In this document: piece by piece, positions 1 through 16,271 of the stretch
Position numbering within the stretch: position 1 is the stretch's first letter
Layout of the letters: each line of letters starts with the position of its first letter
Source: Pampus argenteus
Lineage: Eukaryota; Chordata; Actinopteri; Scombriformes; Stromateidae
Direction of reading: 5' to 3'
Length of the DNA: 64,000 nt
Assembly (NCBI GenBank): GCA_036937835.1
Contig: CM072878.1
Coordinates: forward strand, 19,572,501 to 19,636,500
Made by a program: the position numbers and the translations under genes
Notes under the pieces: model-generated
What the model saw: the letters and a program-made list of their open reading frames with translations, nothing else
Databases searched by the model: none
What the model was told of the DNA's origin: nothing

Positions 1-55
1 GCAAGATACGACATGACCGTCAGGCGAATGAGCGCCGTTACATGAAGTATCTTAC

Positions 56-2474
56 CCTCATGTGGTCGAATGATATTCCCACTCTGTTGCTGAAGTCTTC
101 ACTGAACAGCGGGATCTTGGCGTAACGCTGGCTGAAGTGGTTCAGCATGATGAACTCGGCACTCATCTTCATGCCGATACCGATGGCCTGAGAGGTCGTG
201 CTGCGGAAAGGAAATCGTGAGTACTTGGTGACACTCGTTTTCGTCATTTTATTTTATTTTATTTCATTCACCTGTGTTTTTTCTCCAAAGCTTCCTCCTC
301 TAACCCGTCTTCCAGTGTGGCCTCATGAATAAGTAAGTTTGCATTATTTCCTGCAACAACAACAAAAAGCCTGAATCACAAACGCTGCACTGACGAGCAC
401 TTACAGGCTCTTCATATTAGTCGTCGTAATCAAGCATCGGCCCGTTTGTCTGCTGAGCCGAGACATCTATAATGAAACAGGCTTGGGATATACTCGCTGT
501 CTCTGGGAGGCTTTGCTTGGACAGAGTCCAGTCAAGCAATTTAGGAAGAGTCAATGAAGTGGGGTCCCACAGGACTCATTAAGAGGGAGAGGGAAGCATT
601 AAGAAAATATCGGATAAATTATTCAGAACAACCCATGTAGTCGAGCTACAGTTTGGACGGCATCATTTTATCCATTTCTGTGTAGATACGCTGCAGTGAA
701 ATGTGGTACGAACCAATGTGAACGAACTCCTGGCAGGGCATGGTGTCACCAGAAAAGGCCAGTTTCCAGCCTGACTGGTGAGTGAAGCTGCAGGCGAAGG
801 CGTTCTTACAGTGACGCACTGTGCACGTCTGAAACTGAGAGAGACACGCACGCACACACACACGCACACACACACGTAATGTTTAAAACCCTGAAGGCTG
901 CGATATTAAAGGACGTGACGTTCAAACAGCTCCACACCTTTGTCAGATCATTTTTTTTCAGCAGCGCTTGGATGAATGATTTCGTCCTCTGCTTGTGAAT
1001 CTCAGCGCCATCACACAGGAAATAGCTCGGGATGAGACTGAAAAACAAAACAGATGATGTCAAACCTGCAATAACTGGAACCTTTTTTTTTCAGCCACTT
1101 GGGGGCAGCGCAAGCAAAAACAAGTTGAGAGCACAACATTCATATATCATGAGCTTTTAAGTTGATATTTTGAACTTATTTCCACATCCAGCAGTTATCA
1201 TTATCATTGTCCAATATTGACTCTCTGTCAGCTCCGTTTCTGCTCTCTACCTGAGGGAAATATCTAAATGCTGCACTATGTTCACCAGCTGGTCTACAGT
1301 AACTGTGTCTGGTAGCTGTTTGGCTTTTTACAGATTTTTCTCTGAACACAAAGTTGCAGCCGGACAGATAAACAATGAGCTGAAAATCACTATAAAGCTC
1401 CGTAAAGCTTAGAGGAGCTGCAGAGTCTGATAATCTGTCGGTTCATCACACATGTGACCTGTGTGTCATCATGTTCAGATGTGTCAGTGTCCACATACTT
1501 GATGTGGTTGAGGATCTCCTCGCAGTAGTTGTTATACTGGCTGAGCCAAGTCATGATCTGGACCGGAGCGACCAGGTAGACGGGGCTGAACGGCTTTCCT
1601 ACAGTTGTCTAAGAGAAACGAGCATAAAGCACTCAGTTAAACTTTATCAATATGATTAAAAACATATTTCTAATATGGAAAAGAAGGGACCATTTTCTCT
1701 GTTATGAAGGGGAGGTGAAAAAAATCAATCAATCAATCACTTTTTTTCATGCCATTTTCAGACATCAAATGTATTAATTACTACTACTATTATTAATTAA
1801 TACATTAATAGATACATACCAGTGCTCTTTGCCTCTGATACAGAATCTTTATCAGCCCCTGAGACAAAAGGATGAATCCATGCATCAGGATTAAACTCAA
1901 GTCATCTGGTATTTCATCGTCATGTAAAACTGCTGTTTTCCAGCTGCTTACCGTGTGATGGTCGGCATGCAGGTGTGAGATGAAGACTGTGGAGATTTTG
2001 GTCAGAGCTTCGTCCACACCGTCGCCGTATTGTCTGCAGAGCTGACCGAAGGTTCCCTCGCCACAGTCCAACAGCACGGACTGACTCGGGCTGCACGCGG
2101 GTACATTAAAATCACTTGTTTGTCACTTGTTATGGCTGCAATATACTGCAAAAATAATCTCCTACAACCTTATAAATTCTTTTAGCTACAAGGTGTTGGA
2201 GCTCTTAAAAGACTGAATAAGAATCCTCCGACTTTAAAAAGATCAGTTTCTAAAGACAATTGAAAGAAGGAAACGATTTTAAAGTGATTTTGGTCCACAT
2301 TTTTTTGTCTTTTCATTTCTGACAGTTCAAACTGTCCGAGGACACGTCGCAATATGTTCCTGATATTTCCAGGTGAGGAGAAAACTACAGAATGCAGTGG
2401 TGGAAATATAATGTGAATTTTACCTGTGGATTGTCATACTGAATACCACCTTTAGTTCAAATATCAATTCAGAG

Positions 2475-2512
<38 letters not shown>

Positions 2513-5098
2513 CAGCCTAATCTGTGCCCAGTCATATATATTTGCAGTCATATATATTTAGTCTCTGGTTCCTACACTTTAAATGCAGTTTTAGTTCTTT
2601 AAGCTTGTGTGGAAACGTTCATACCTGATATTAACTAAAGTGCCGCTGACGTTTCTGGTCTTCATTGGAAGAGCTGATCCTGTTCCCAAGAAAACCACCT
2701 CTGGGTATTTTTCTGAATAAAAATATAACCACAATAAAAGACATTTAATCTATAATGAATGAAAATGTACTAATTAACACTGATGGATCGCTCACTTACA
2801 CACATAAAATATCCTTGTGTGAGACTTTGAAGCTAAAAATATCCAGAAGAAAACTCACCGGAAGGCTCTGCAGCGTCAGTCAAGCTGATCTGCCTGCACT
2901 TGTCCACTTCTTCCAGGAAATTTGGGACTTCAGAAGCTTCTTTCACAAACTCCTTTGTGTTGCAGGGGGGGATGGCATCTCTAACGAATGAGAAACAGTC
3001 AAGAAGACGCAGACCAGATTGCTTGCTGTAACACGGCAGCGCTCGGAGCTGCAGAGTAATGTTGGGTAAACTGGGGGGACTGAAGGACAAACTAACCTTT
3101 GCCACTCCATCACAGGTCTGAGCTGGAACTTGAGCAGACACTCGGCTCTGACGTTGGGAACGTGCAGAGCAGCCTGAGGCTCCTGCAGAGGGACAGAAAA
3201 CATGTCTTAAATGCTGTAATTATTAATAAAACACAGCATATAACGAGAAATATAAGAAATTATGATGACCTCATCAAGGTCATCATAACTATCAGAACTA
3301 GAATGTATGATGATATGAAAATAACGTTCATGCCAACCTCCAGGTCATAATTACGAAGAGGAAACTGGGATTTTTTTAAACTTTGACGTCTCACGTCGAC
3401 CGAACATTGTTGTTAAAGCCAATTAAACCCAAATTTAATGGATATGATGCAATTTCATAACATCCGTAACATGTGAATGTGTCACATCCAGCCAACATGT
3501 GTGAACATGACATAACACACAATGCTGTTGAGTTGCATTATGGGAAATGTAGGATCCAGCATTTCTGGATCTTGACTGCTTAGAAGGCAATACTGTGATA
3601 CTTTGCACCTGATAAATATATTAAATTTACCAAATGTGTATTATTAGTTATTAGAAATACAGGCTTGTTTATTCGTTTGTTCCTGTATCATTGTTACCTT
3701 TGTTTTGTAAGACTTGAGCTCTGGAAATATCTCGGGGTGAATCATGTTCAGTTGGGCTTGAATCTTGTAGCTTCTGAAGTTGTGGACGGTGCACGCGTGT
3801 TCATTAATTATCAGGTGTTCTGTCTCGGATGGAAACCTGCAGAAAGAGAGAAAACTCACGTTAAACTCAAGATAAAACGAAGGAGAAATCTCAGAACCAA
3901 AGAGGGAGGATGCAAACCTCTCCATCCACTCTTTGTATTCATCCGTTTTCAAAACAGACTCTGGAGTCATGTGGACCACTAACACAGCTGGGTCCTCCGG
4001 TCCTCCTGTTTGGTGTCTAAAAAAAGCAAATACAGACTGAATTATAAAATACAAACACATTCACTTTAACTTATTTCTGACTTCAGATAATCTGACTGTC
4101 ACCTTTTCAGCTGCTGATTGCTGCAAACAGCTTCAACGAACTCGTCAGAGGGACACTCGACAACAATAAAGACTGGTCCCGGATCAGAGGGAGTACAAAC
4201 CTGCTCCGGCCGGATCTACAGGACAACACCATACAGACACAGTCAGAAGCTGCAGCCACATTACGGAGGTCATATCAGGGAACCCAAACCGCATACGGCA
4301 CCTCTTTCCCTTCGTACATCACACTTTTCCCATTCTTCAGATCAGCAATGAGTCGACCAATCGCTGCTGTGCCCCTGTGGGAGAGAAACCAGAGTTTTCT
4401 CTTAAACTCAGAGCTCTGTATTCTTAGAAAAATAACTAATTTGCTTTGGATTTGTGGTTTTATATCACAGTTTTTCAGCATCAATTCATCGAGAAGAATC
4501 ATCAGCAGTAATGACGTCACACTCAAAGCAGATAACTCGACACAAAATCAACCTTTCAAAGCAAAAGTATCGTGATACCTCGCTTCAGCACATCAGAAAT
4601 CAGCCCAAATGAGGCCTCTTTATGTCACACTTGTGTAAGAGATACGGGGCGTGCTTCACTGTCCGAGCCACTAATCAATAACCAAAATCACCACTGCGGT
4701 CACGTTCATACACAGATCAGTGTAGAAAAATTTAAATTAAATTTGATTATTTGCATTATATAAGTAATAAAACTAACAATCATCAGATATTTGTACACAG
4801 CCGTATGTCCATGTTTAAAACAAATAAACCCAACAGAGATCATCTGTGAAATATATATTTCTTTATCGTCTCCATTTAGAAAGACTGAAAGAGAAAAATG
4901 TTTAAAACATCACATCAGTGTCAACGAGCACCAACAGGATCTTTAATAGATGAGCAGTAACTGGTGGTAAAAGTCAAACTCACACAGGCAGCCCGAGCTC
5001 TTTGGCTTGAGTGACTAAGAAATTTCCTTTCTTGGGGTGAAGCTGCAGAAAGAAGACGAGTTTGAAAATTAATTTAAAAGAATGTCTGCACATAACAC

Positions 5099-5134
<36 letters not shown>

Positions 5135-7251
5135 GTAATATATTCATACAGTTACCTACCCGGCATATAAAGGAAACCACTAAAGAGGTATCTCGAGACG
5201 CTTTTTGTTTTTCCCCTGCAGGAAATTACAAACAAAAAACTGTTCAACTGTTTTTAATGTGGACAAGTCAACAGAACTCATCACTGAAGAGGATTAAAAA
5301 AAACCTCTGAGACGTTTAAAACCTCTTTTTTTTTTTTACTCATCTACAGTTCAATTATTAAACTGGTCTTGAATTTGTATTTTATTCATATTGTTGTTTA
5401 CTTTTGATTTTCATGTGTTGTCTGTAATGTTTACTCAGGCTTCTGTGATTTTAAACTCTATATTTACTGAAGACATCACAGCACTTTCTGCACATTGTTT
5501 CCAGCTATACAATAAGTAGCCTTGTTATTTACGCTGTACATTGCTGGACATCAGCTTCCTTCCATGTATGCATGTAGAGCTCAACATATAACTGCAGATC
5601 ATTTTCATTACAACCAGGCTTTGAAGCAGCCGTTCTCCTTCTGTTGGTACCTGGACTGCCTGGATTGTCTCCACCGTTGTCTCTCTTGGGAGAAGCGGGA
5701 CTTTGGGAGGACGGCTTTCTGCCGTCGCTCCTCGACTGGGCTAAAACACGGAAAAGATTCAGTTCACGACCAAAAACCACTTTTACTTTTCATGCCCGAC
5801 TGAATATCAAACAGCAGGAAAGAGTCTCAAAAGTGAGCATCTGAACTCACCAAATATTGGCACTTGATAAACTGTCATTGTATCATCTGTGTACGTCTCT
5901 TCTGTGTACGGTCGGACCACTGGACGTAAAAGATCACAGTAAATATCACAAAACACCACCTGGTATGATGCAAAACATAATACGATGATCTAAAAATCAG
6001 GTCAGAAACTTCAACATACACAGCTCGATGTCCTCCAGCGGTCCAGAAAATGACTTGATAGCATTCAGATAGTTTTCCTTTGATGAGAGGAAAGACAGTC
6101 GATGTAAAGTATGTTAAATTAAACCTCGTGCTGTGTGATTCAGTTTCTCACCAGCTGTGGAGGTCCAGAGAGGACACACTGGGGGACACCAGTGTCCTTC
6201 AAGGTTAATATCATCCCTGCAGTGAAGACAACAGATAAGATTGAAGACATGCAGCTTCACCTCTCAAAGTAATAAAGATTAGAAATAATTATGTCTCTGT
6301 TTTGTTGTTACAGGTGTTACTGACCTGATAAACCTCCAACATTCTTCCAGCTCAGTCTGGTCAGGAAGATATTATCCAACCGAGCAGCTTTCAGCCTGAG
6401 AAACACATTCACAGTAAGTCAGCATGTCTCTGTCCATCAGACCAGCATGATTCACACCAACTAGCTTACTTGTGTTCCTGCATGAGTCTCTGTGTTCCTT
6501 CACCGCAGTTGAAAAGGTACCTGAAGAGGAGGGACGATTAGAGCCATTAAATACACACATGTTACTGGATGCATCGCCACCTCCAGTAAAGTTGAGGATT
6601 TCTCGGGTTTGAACATTGCTGGAAACATTTGGGATAATATAAACCAAACTGTGGAAACTTGAGACTTAACTTTAGAAATTAAATATATTTACATATTCAT
6701 ACAGTATATACTGGAGGTTTTGATGAGTATTTTATATAAACTCCATTTTAACTTTTCCCTTAATACAGAATCTGAAGCTTCATATTCAGCTTTTCTTCAT
6801 CAAATATTGAAATTAACTCTTCAAAAACCGATTACTGATTCAAAGACAAAGCCTGAACCAGGTGACAGTACCTGTTGTACTCGGAGAAGAGGTAAAGTGA
6901 CGCAGGACTGCCTCTGCTTCCAGCTCCCACCACCTGCAGGTACACGGTGTTTGGTCCGTGAACGTCTCCTCGCTTCCTCCGCTGCTCTTTGGTCTTCACT
7001 ATCCGCAGCGGCTCCTTCTGCTTCTTGGCTTTTTTATTCGGAGCCAGCAGCTGACTGTTGTTGTTGTTGTTGTTTTTGTTATTACCGGTGGATGCCATTG
7101 TCCGACAAAACTGGAAAACAATCCGGTGGGAAGAAGAGTGACAGCGTGCGGCTGGCGGGGCAGCAGCGGGCAGAGATCCGCCTCTGAGGAGCAGCGCCGT
7201 GAAGGACCGGAGCGTCGCAGGCACCGAGTTCATAATAAAGCATCGAAACAC
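56..7251 (-). CDS. elac2: Ribonuclease Z 2 (long-form tRNase Z), last coding exon off the left edge
   Basis: Endonuclease that removes 3' trailers from nuclear and mitochondrial pre-tRNAs (family knowledge). Exons in coding order: 7251-6872, 6520-6470, 6395-6325, 6216-6152, 6077-6020, 5919-5851, 5740-5651, 5215-5160, 5042-4984, 4374-4302, 4215-4103, 4016-3918, 3836-3698, 3182-3097, 2980-2859, 2712-2625, 2090-1952, 1858-1820, 1608-1499, 1037-938, 834-714, 350-272, 200-56. They join in frame to 784 codons; the final exon (about 50 residues in human) is missing. The N-terminal half keeps a degenerate beta-lactamase fold ([15 protein letters not shown]). The catalytic half has the PMKTRN loop (about residue 525), [12 protein letters not shown], zinc-binding [10 protein letters not shown] (about 578), SGDTMPC (about 697), [17 protein letters not shown] and LNHFSQRY (about 755). 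Residues 1-51 are Arg/Ser/Ala-rich, like a mitochondrial presequence; Met52 could start a nuclear form, as with the two starts of human ELAC2. A run of Asn lies at about residues 56-64. The exon 21 donor (GTTCGT) and the exon 12 donor (GTTTGC) are weak. Exon borders may be off by a base. Confidence 0.96.
1095..1110 (+). promoter_or_regulatory. CTCF-like motif
   Basis: CCACTTGGGGGCAGCG differs from the usual CTCF core (CCASYAGRKGGCAS) only at the central A. It lies in an elac2 intron. A match on the opposite strand occurs at 32301-32314. A chance match or a repeat-borne copy is possible. Confidence 0.3.
1265..1408 (+). repeat. Dispersed repeat, copy 1 (shared with 37201-37338)
   Basis: About 140 bp in an elac2 intron that closely matches 37201-37338 in gas7, same orientation. 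Shared blocks include CACTATGTTCACCAGCT, GTTGCAGCC.GACAGATAAA and CACTATAAAGCTCCGTAAAG. Two unlinked introns sharing this sequence indicates an interspersed repeat family. I cannot name the family by eye. Confidence 0.7.
2478..2511. repeat. (CAA)n microsatellite
   Basis: About eleven perfect CAA units within the elac2 intron between the exons at 2090 and 2625. Confidence 0.95.
5099..5134. repeat. (ATG)n microsatellite
   Basis: About twelve perfect trinucleotide units inside an elac2 intron, between the exons ending at 5160 and starting at 5042. The poly-Asp and poly-Ser frames across it are repeat artefacts. Confidence 0.95.
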
Positions 7252-7336
7252 GTCGACATGTCGCTGAATGCGCCGCTACACGACCGTTGCTTCGATAAAC
7301 GGGACTTTTAGAGGTTGGTTTGACACATGTGACACA

Positions 7337-7418
7337 ACTTCCGGCATCTAATGATGACGTAAACAGGTCTCATCGCTCATTGGCGTGAGGGGGTTATTTG
7401 GCAGGTCTGTGGACCAAT
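7337..7418 (-). promoter_or_regulatory. elac2 housekeeping-type promoter elements (ETS, CRE, CCAAT)
   Basis: Just upstream of the elac2 start, read on the minus strand, are an ETS core CCGGAAGT (7344-7337), a CRE-like TTACGTCA (7362-7355) and a CCAAT box (7383-7379). A second CCAAT lies on the plus strand at 7414-7418. No TATA box is seen. This set is typical of TATA-less promoters of constitutive genes. Motif matches only; the transcription start is not determined. Confidence 0.5.
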
Positions 7419-7850
7419 CACAGTGTCGTTTTGAGAAAAGGAGGCGGGGGATATAACTACACTGAATACTCTGCTTGTAACAATAATGAGCATCTGAACG
7501 GCATTAAAACACCTCAAATCTATGAACCAAATCAGCCTTTGAAATCAGATGTTGATCCAAGAATGAAATGTCCTTTATAGTAAGTAAACTTTATACTTTA
7601 TTGTGCTTGTTTATGCTGTTTAAATAGGACCCTCACTCTTAGTTAACTTCCTTTAATTTCATGCTTAAACCTACTTTGTTTTTCTTTGTTATAAATAAAT
7701 ATATATTTAAAGTTAAATTATAAAGGTTTGTAATTGATTTTCTTCATCATAGATGACAGAAAACATTACTAGAAGCTAAACATTTAGCAGCAAATTTCCA
7801 ACTACGCAGATAAACTACATGACCAAAAGTAAGTGGATTCTGGGGGATCT
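7419..7850. other. Gene-free spacer upstream of elac2
   Basis: AT-rich sequence between the elac2 promoter and the decamer array. I see no exon, repeat family or RNA gene in it. Confidence 0.5.
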
Positions 7851-8910
7851 TAATACTACAGAATACTACAGATTACTACATAATACTACAGATTACTACA
7901 GATTACTACAGAATACTACAGAATACTACAGATTACTACAGATTACTACAGATTACTACAGATTACTACATAATACTACAGATTACTACAGATTACTACA
8001 TAATACTACAGAATACTACAGATTACTACAGATTACTACAGATTACTACAGAATACTACAGATTACTACAGATTACTACATAATACTACAGATTACTACA
8101 GATTACTACATAATACTACAGAATACTACAGATTACTACAGATTACTACAGATTACTACATAATACTACAGAATACTACAGATTACTACAGAATACTACA
8201 GAATACTACAGATTACTACAGATTACTACAGATTACTACAGAATACTACATAATACTACAGATTACTACATAATACTACAGATTACTACAGATTACTACA
8301 TAATACTACAGAATACTACAGATTACTACATAATACTACAGATTACTACATAATACTACAGAATACTACAGAATAGTACAGAATACTACAGATTACTACA
8401 TAATACTACAGAATACTACAGAATACTACAGATTACTACAGATTACTACAGATTACTACAGAATACTACATAATACTACAGATTACTACATAATACTACA
8501 GATTACTACAGATTACTACAGAATACTACATAATACTACAGATTACTACATAATACTACAGAATACTACAGATTACTACATAATACTACAGATTACTACA
8601 GATTACTACAGAATACTACAGAATACTACAGATTACTACATATTACTACAGAATACTACAGAATACTACAGAATACTACATAATACTACATATTACTACA
8701 GAATACTACAGAATAGTACAGAATACTACATAATACTATAGAGTACTACAGATTACTACAGAATACTACAGATTACTACATAATACTACAGATTACTACA
8801 GATTACTACAGAATAGTACATAATACTACAGAATACTACAGATTACTACAGATTACTACAGATTACTACAGATTACTACATAATACTACATAATACTACA
8901 TAATACTACA
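7851..8910. repeat. 10-bp minisatellite, 106 in-register units
   Basis: An uninterrupted array of exactly 10-bp units, 1060 bp long, with no insertion or deletion that breaks the register. Nearly all units are one of three types, GATTACTACA, GAATACTACA or TAATACTACA. Rare variants are GAATAGTACA, TATTACTACA, GAGTACTACA and TAATACTATA. The core TACTACA is almost invariant while bases 1-3 vary. The open frame rich in Tyr, Thr and Leu across it is a by-product of the period and is not a gene. Confidence 0.98.
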
Positions 8911-8971
8911 GAATGGTATGGAACAGTGTTCTTCCATATTTGTTCCTGTTTTCAAAATGACAACGTGATAC

Positions 8972-9400
8972 ATTATATGGAAGTTTTTATTGGACTTTAT
9001 TACTTGTAACCCACAGAAAAAAAACACAAATGTGTACCATGCAGTACAAATACTTTACTATCCTCACACATTTATTTATTTTTTACTTGTGTTGTTTAAA
9101 GTCGTAGCCACAAAAATACAGAGAAATTTGCAAATACACATAATATTCTCTGTAAAAATGTATTTCAATTTCAATTTCACCACAACAAATACATGTAAAG
9201 TACTTGTGTATATATTTGTACATGTGAAATGGATATTTTTTCTGGGATCGATTCCCGTCAGTTTGTGACGTCCCTCCATTTGTTTCTGGATTTTTGTCCA
9301 ATTCATACAGCAGCTGATCTGTAGAAAGAAAATCCATAAATGTGAGGTGCAGTTACAAGTTACACCAGCATGTGGCGACATTACCTCACATGAGCATTAT
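8972..9400 (-). repeat. Left arm of a diverged inverted repeat
   Basis: The reverse complement of this stretch aligns along its whole length with 10010-10426. The outer end TATGGAAGTTTTTATTGGACTTTA (8978 onward) mirrors TAAAGTCCAATAAGAACTTC at about 10398. Inner matches include CTGCACCTCACATT, GATCAGCTGC, TTCACATGT.CAAAT and TATGTGTATTTGCA. Divergence looks like roughly 25-30 percent by eye. The arm has a short frame ending in the same stop position as the right arm but no recognisable domain. Confidence 0.75.
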
Positions 9401-9435
9401 CTGCTCTGTTTCGGAAAGCCAGTGGTAAAATAACA

Positions 9436-9860
9436 AAGTAACATTACATTTACTCAAGTACTGTACTTGAGTGAAGTACAATTTTGAGGTACTTGTAGGT
9501 TACTTACTACTTGCAAGCTGCTATTTCCATGTGATGATTATTTATTTACCCTCCATAAACCCACTAAAGTTCAGAGGAAAATATTGTACTTTATACTCCA
9601 TTACATGTTCATTATATAAAGTAGTTGAAACTAGCTCCACCTCCAGCAGCTACAACAGTAACATGCTGCTCTAACACTGATGCTTCAGTATTAATAATAT
9701 AATGATGTCATATATAATAATATATCAGTCACAACTGATACTGCAGTAATTTAACTACATCAAGATCACTATACTTATGTAGTTTTACTTGTAATGGAGT
9801 ATTTTCATACTGCTGTATTGGTACTTTACTCATGTAAAGGAACTGAATACTTCTTCAACG
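9436..9860 (+). repeat. Dispersed teleost repeat, near full-length copy
   Basis: Starts with CATTTACTCAAGTACTGTAC and ends in GTAAAGGAACTGAATACTTC, rich in AGTACTT-type words throughout. The same family recurs as a 5' fragment at 46286-46345 and in reverse at 59735-59880. I recognise it as a common interspersed non-coding repeat of percomorph genomes, but cannot name the family. It sits between the two inverted arms. Confidence 0.75.
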
Positions 9861-10009
9861 GCGGGCTGCAGCGCTGTGTAAATCTCGGACATGAATCGTC
9901 AGGCTTGGATATGATCATCTTCTCATCTCTCATCTGTCCCAGTGGTTCCCATCACTGTCATTCTCCTTGTTGTCTCTTGTTTTTCACTCCTTCTAATACA
10001 GACTGTAGC

Positions 10010-10426
10010 TCCGTCAGCTCACGTGAGGGAAAGTATCTCATAACTGCACCTCACATTCGTGGATTTATTCTACAAATCAGCTGCGGAGATCCGCAAACAA
10101 ATAAGAGGGAAGTCACAATTATCACATGGTCCACAAACTGGCAGGAAGATGTGCCAAACTCATTTCACATGTGCAAATGTGCCCCAACTGCTTCAATATC
10201 ACTTTGCATGCTTTTTTAATATGTGAAATTAGAATACATGCTTACAGCATAAGTTATGTGTATTTGCACATTGCTCTGTATTTATGTGGATATAACTTTA
10301 CACGACAGAAGTAAAAAATAAATAAATAAATAAATAAATAAGTGCAATGCATGTGCATTATGGTACACATTTTAATGATTGTCTTCTGTGAGTATTAAAG
10401 TCCAATAAGAACTTCCATAACCCGCT
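10010..10426 (+). repeat. Right arm of a diverged inverted repeat
   Basis: Counterpart of 8972-9400 in opposite orientation. It contains a short (AAAT)n run at 10316-10342 at the place where the left arm has AAATAAATAAAT. Just outside the outer end no clear target-site duplication can be seen. With the other arm it frames about 600 bp that include the dispersed repeat at 9436-9860. Confidence 0.75.
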
Positions 10427-11758
10427 AAGCGTCAGGTACATGAACCCACCGGTGCTGACAGCTGTTTGTATCATGTCTTATGTTCTCAAACACTACGTGT
10501 CACTTTCACCACGGTAGTTTAGTGTGTTAACATTTGCTAATTAACACTAAACATACATCTGAGGCTGAATGTCACTATAGTTTTAAATGATTTGGTCATG
10601 AAGCAAAATATTAAACTAATTAAAAATGTCTCGCTAGATTAAAAAAGGAAACAATCACCACAGTTCTTGTGATTCATCCCAAGTACAGAGATGAATGTTT
10701 ATCAGATTTCATGTCATTTCATCCAACATTTCACTCAAAGCTACAAATATGAACTGAAAAGTCAAAAACCAAAGTTATTAAGATTCATCGTCTGTGAAGC
10801 GGCTAGTGTAGCATGTGTAGTAGACATATTTGGAACCAGGGTTTATCTCTGCAGCAACTTTAATGTTTACATGAATCATCACTTATATTTAATTAAAAAA
10901 AAGAAGTTTCCTATAGCTACGACTTCACTATGAGCCTAGAAGCTAAGAAGCAATGAGCATGTCAGACATAAACTGTATATGGTAATACTGAGATCATGTC
11001 TGCCACCACAGACACCGCACCACCTCTGAGAAATAAGTCCTGCGTTCTACGGAGACACAGGTTGCCACAGCTGTGCAGGAAAGCATGAGTAGAGCAATAA
11101 TCAGGGTTTTAATAAAATCCCATTAAACGGTTTGCCTCTTGGATGAGGATATACTGGAAAGTGTAAAAAGTATTTTACATTTTGATTGCAAATGAGTTCA
11201 CAATCAGTGGATCATCCATTACACCAAAGATCTTATGATAAATCAGCAGAGATGTGACCTTCAATGATGAATCATAAGTATTAAACATGGATAAAAATGA
11301 TTAAATGGGTCCAAATGCTGCAGGAGGGAAGCCCCCACGGGGACAAACCTGCTGTTGGAATTTAAAAAAGATGCAATACATGCAAGCATCCTGTTAACAT
11401 ATCATCCATGGAGTGTGTGCAACATGAAAAGTATGAATAAAAAATATTCAGAGTTGCCTTTAGACACATATAAGATGCAGTTTGTTTTTTCAGGGAGATC
11501 ATTGTCTCTCTTACTGCACAGGTCAACAAGTCTCATCACCAATAATATGAGTAAAACAAGCAACTTTAGAGTTCAAAAGGCTAATTCAACAAAGACTTGA
11601 TGACATGCATGTTGTGTCAAAAGAGAAAGATTCTCGTCTTGGAAGGAATAAAAAAATATATATATTCTACTGTATTTTAAATACGGGAACAAGAGTCAAT
11701 CTAGGTCCAGGAAATCAGCCCGAAATATGTTCCAGATACGAGGATGGTGACTCCTTTT
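10427..11758. other. Gene-free stretch, 3' side of gsg1l2
   Basis: No exon with splice signals or recognisable protein is visible. Part of it may be gsg1l2 3' untranslated region, since that gene ends at 11759 and reads leftward. I could not assign a poly(A) site. Confidence 0.4.

Positions 11759-16271
<4,513 letters not shown>

Noticed and set aside
5062..5310. Poly-Asp frame
   Set aside because: Translation of the (ATG)n microsatellite in an elac2 intron.
7819..8163. Tyr/Thr/Leu-rich open frame
   Set aside because: It is the translation of the 10-bp minisatellite; the 30-base periodic frame simply lacks stops.
7851..8910. CRISPR-like array
   Set aside because: Direct repeats without unique spacers and a vertebrate context; it is a minisatellite.
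9083..9337. Left-arm frame of 84 codons as a real gene
   Set aside because: Its counterpart in the right arm has stops, a broken acceptor and differences not biased to third positions, so a repeat origin is more likely.
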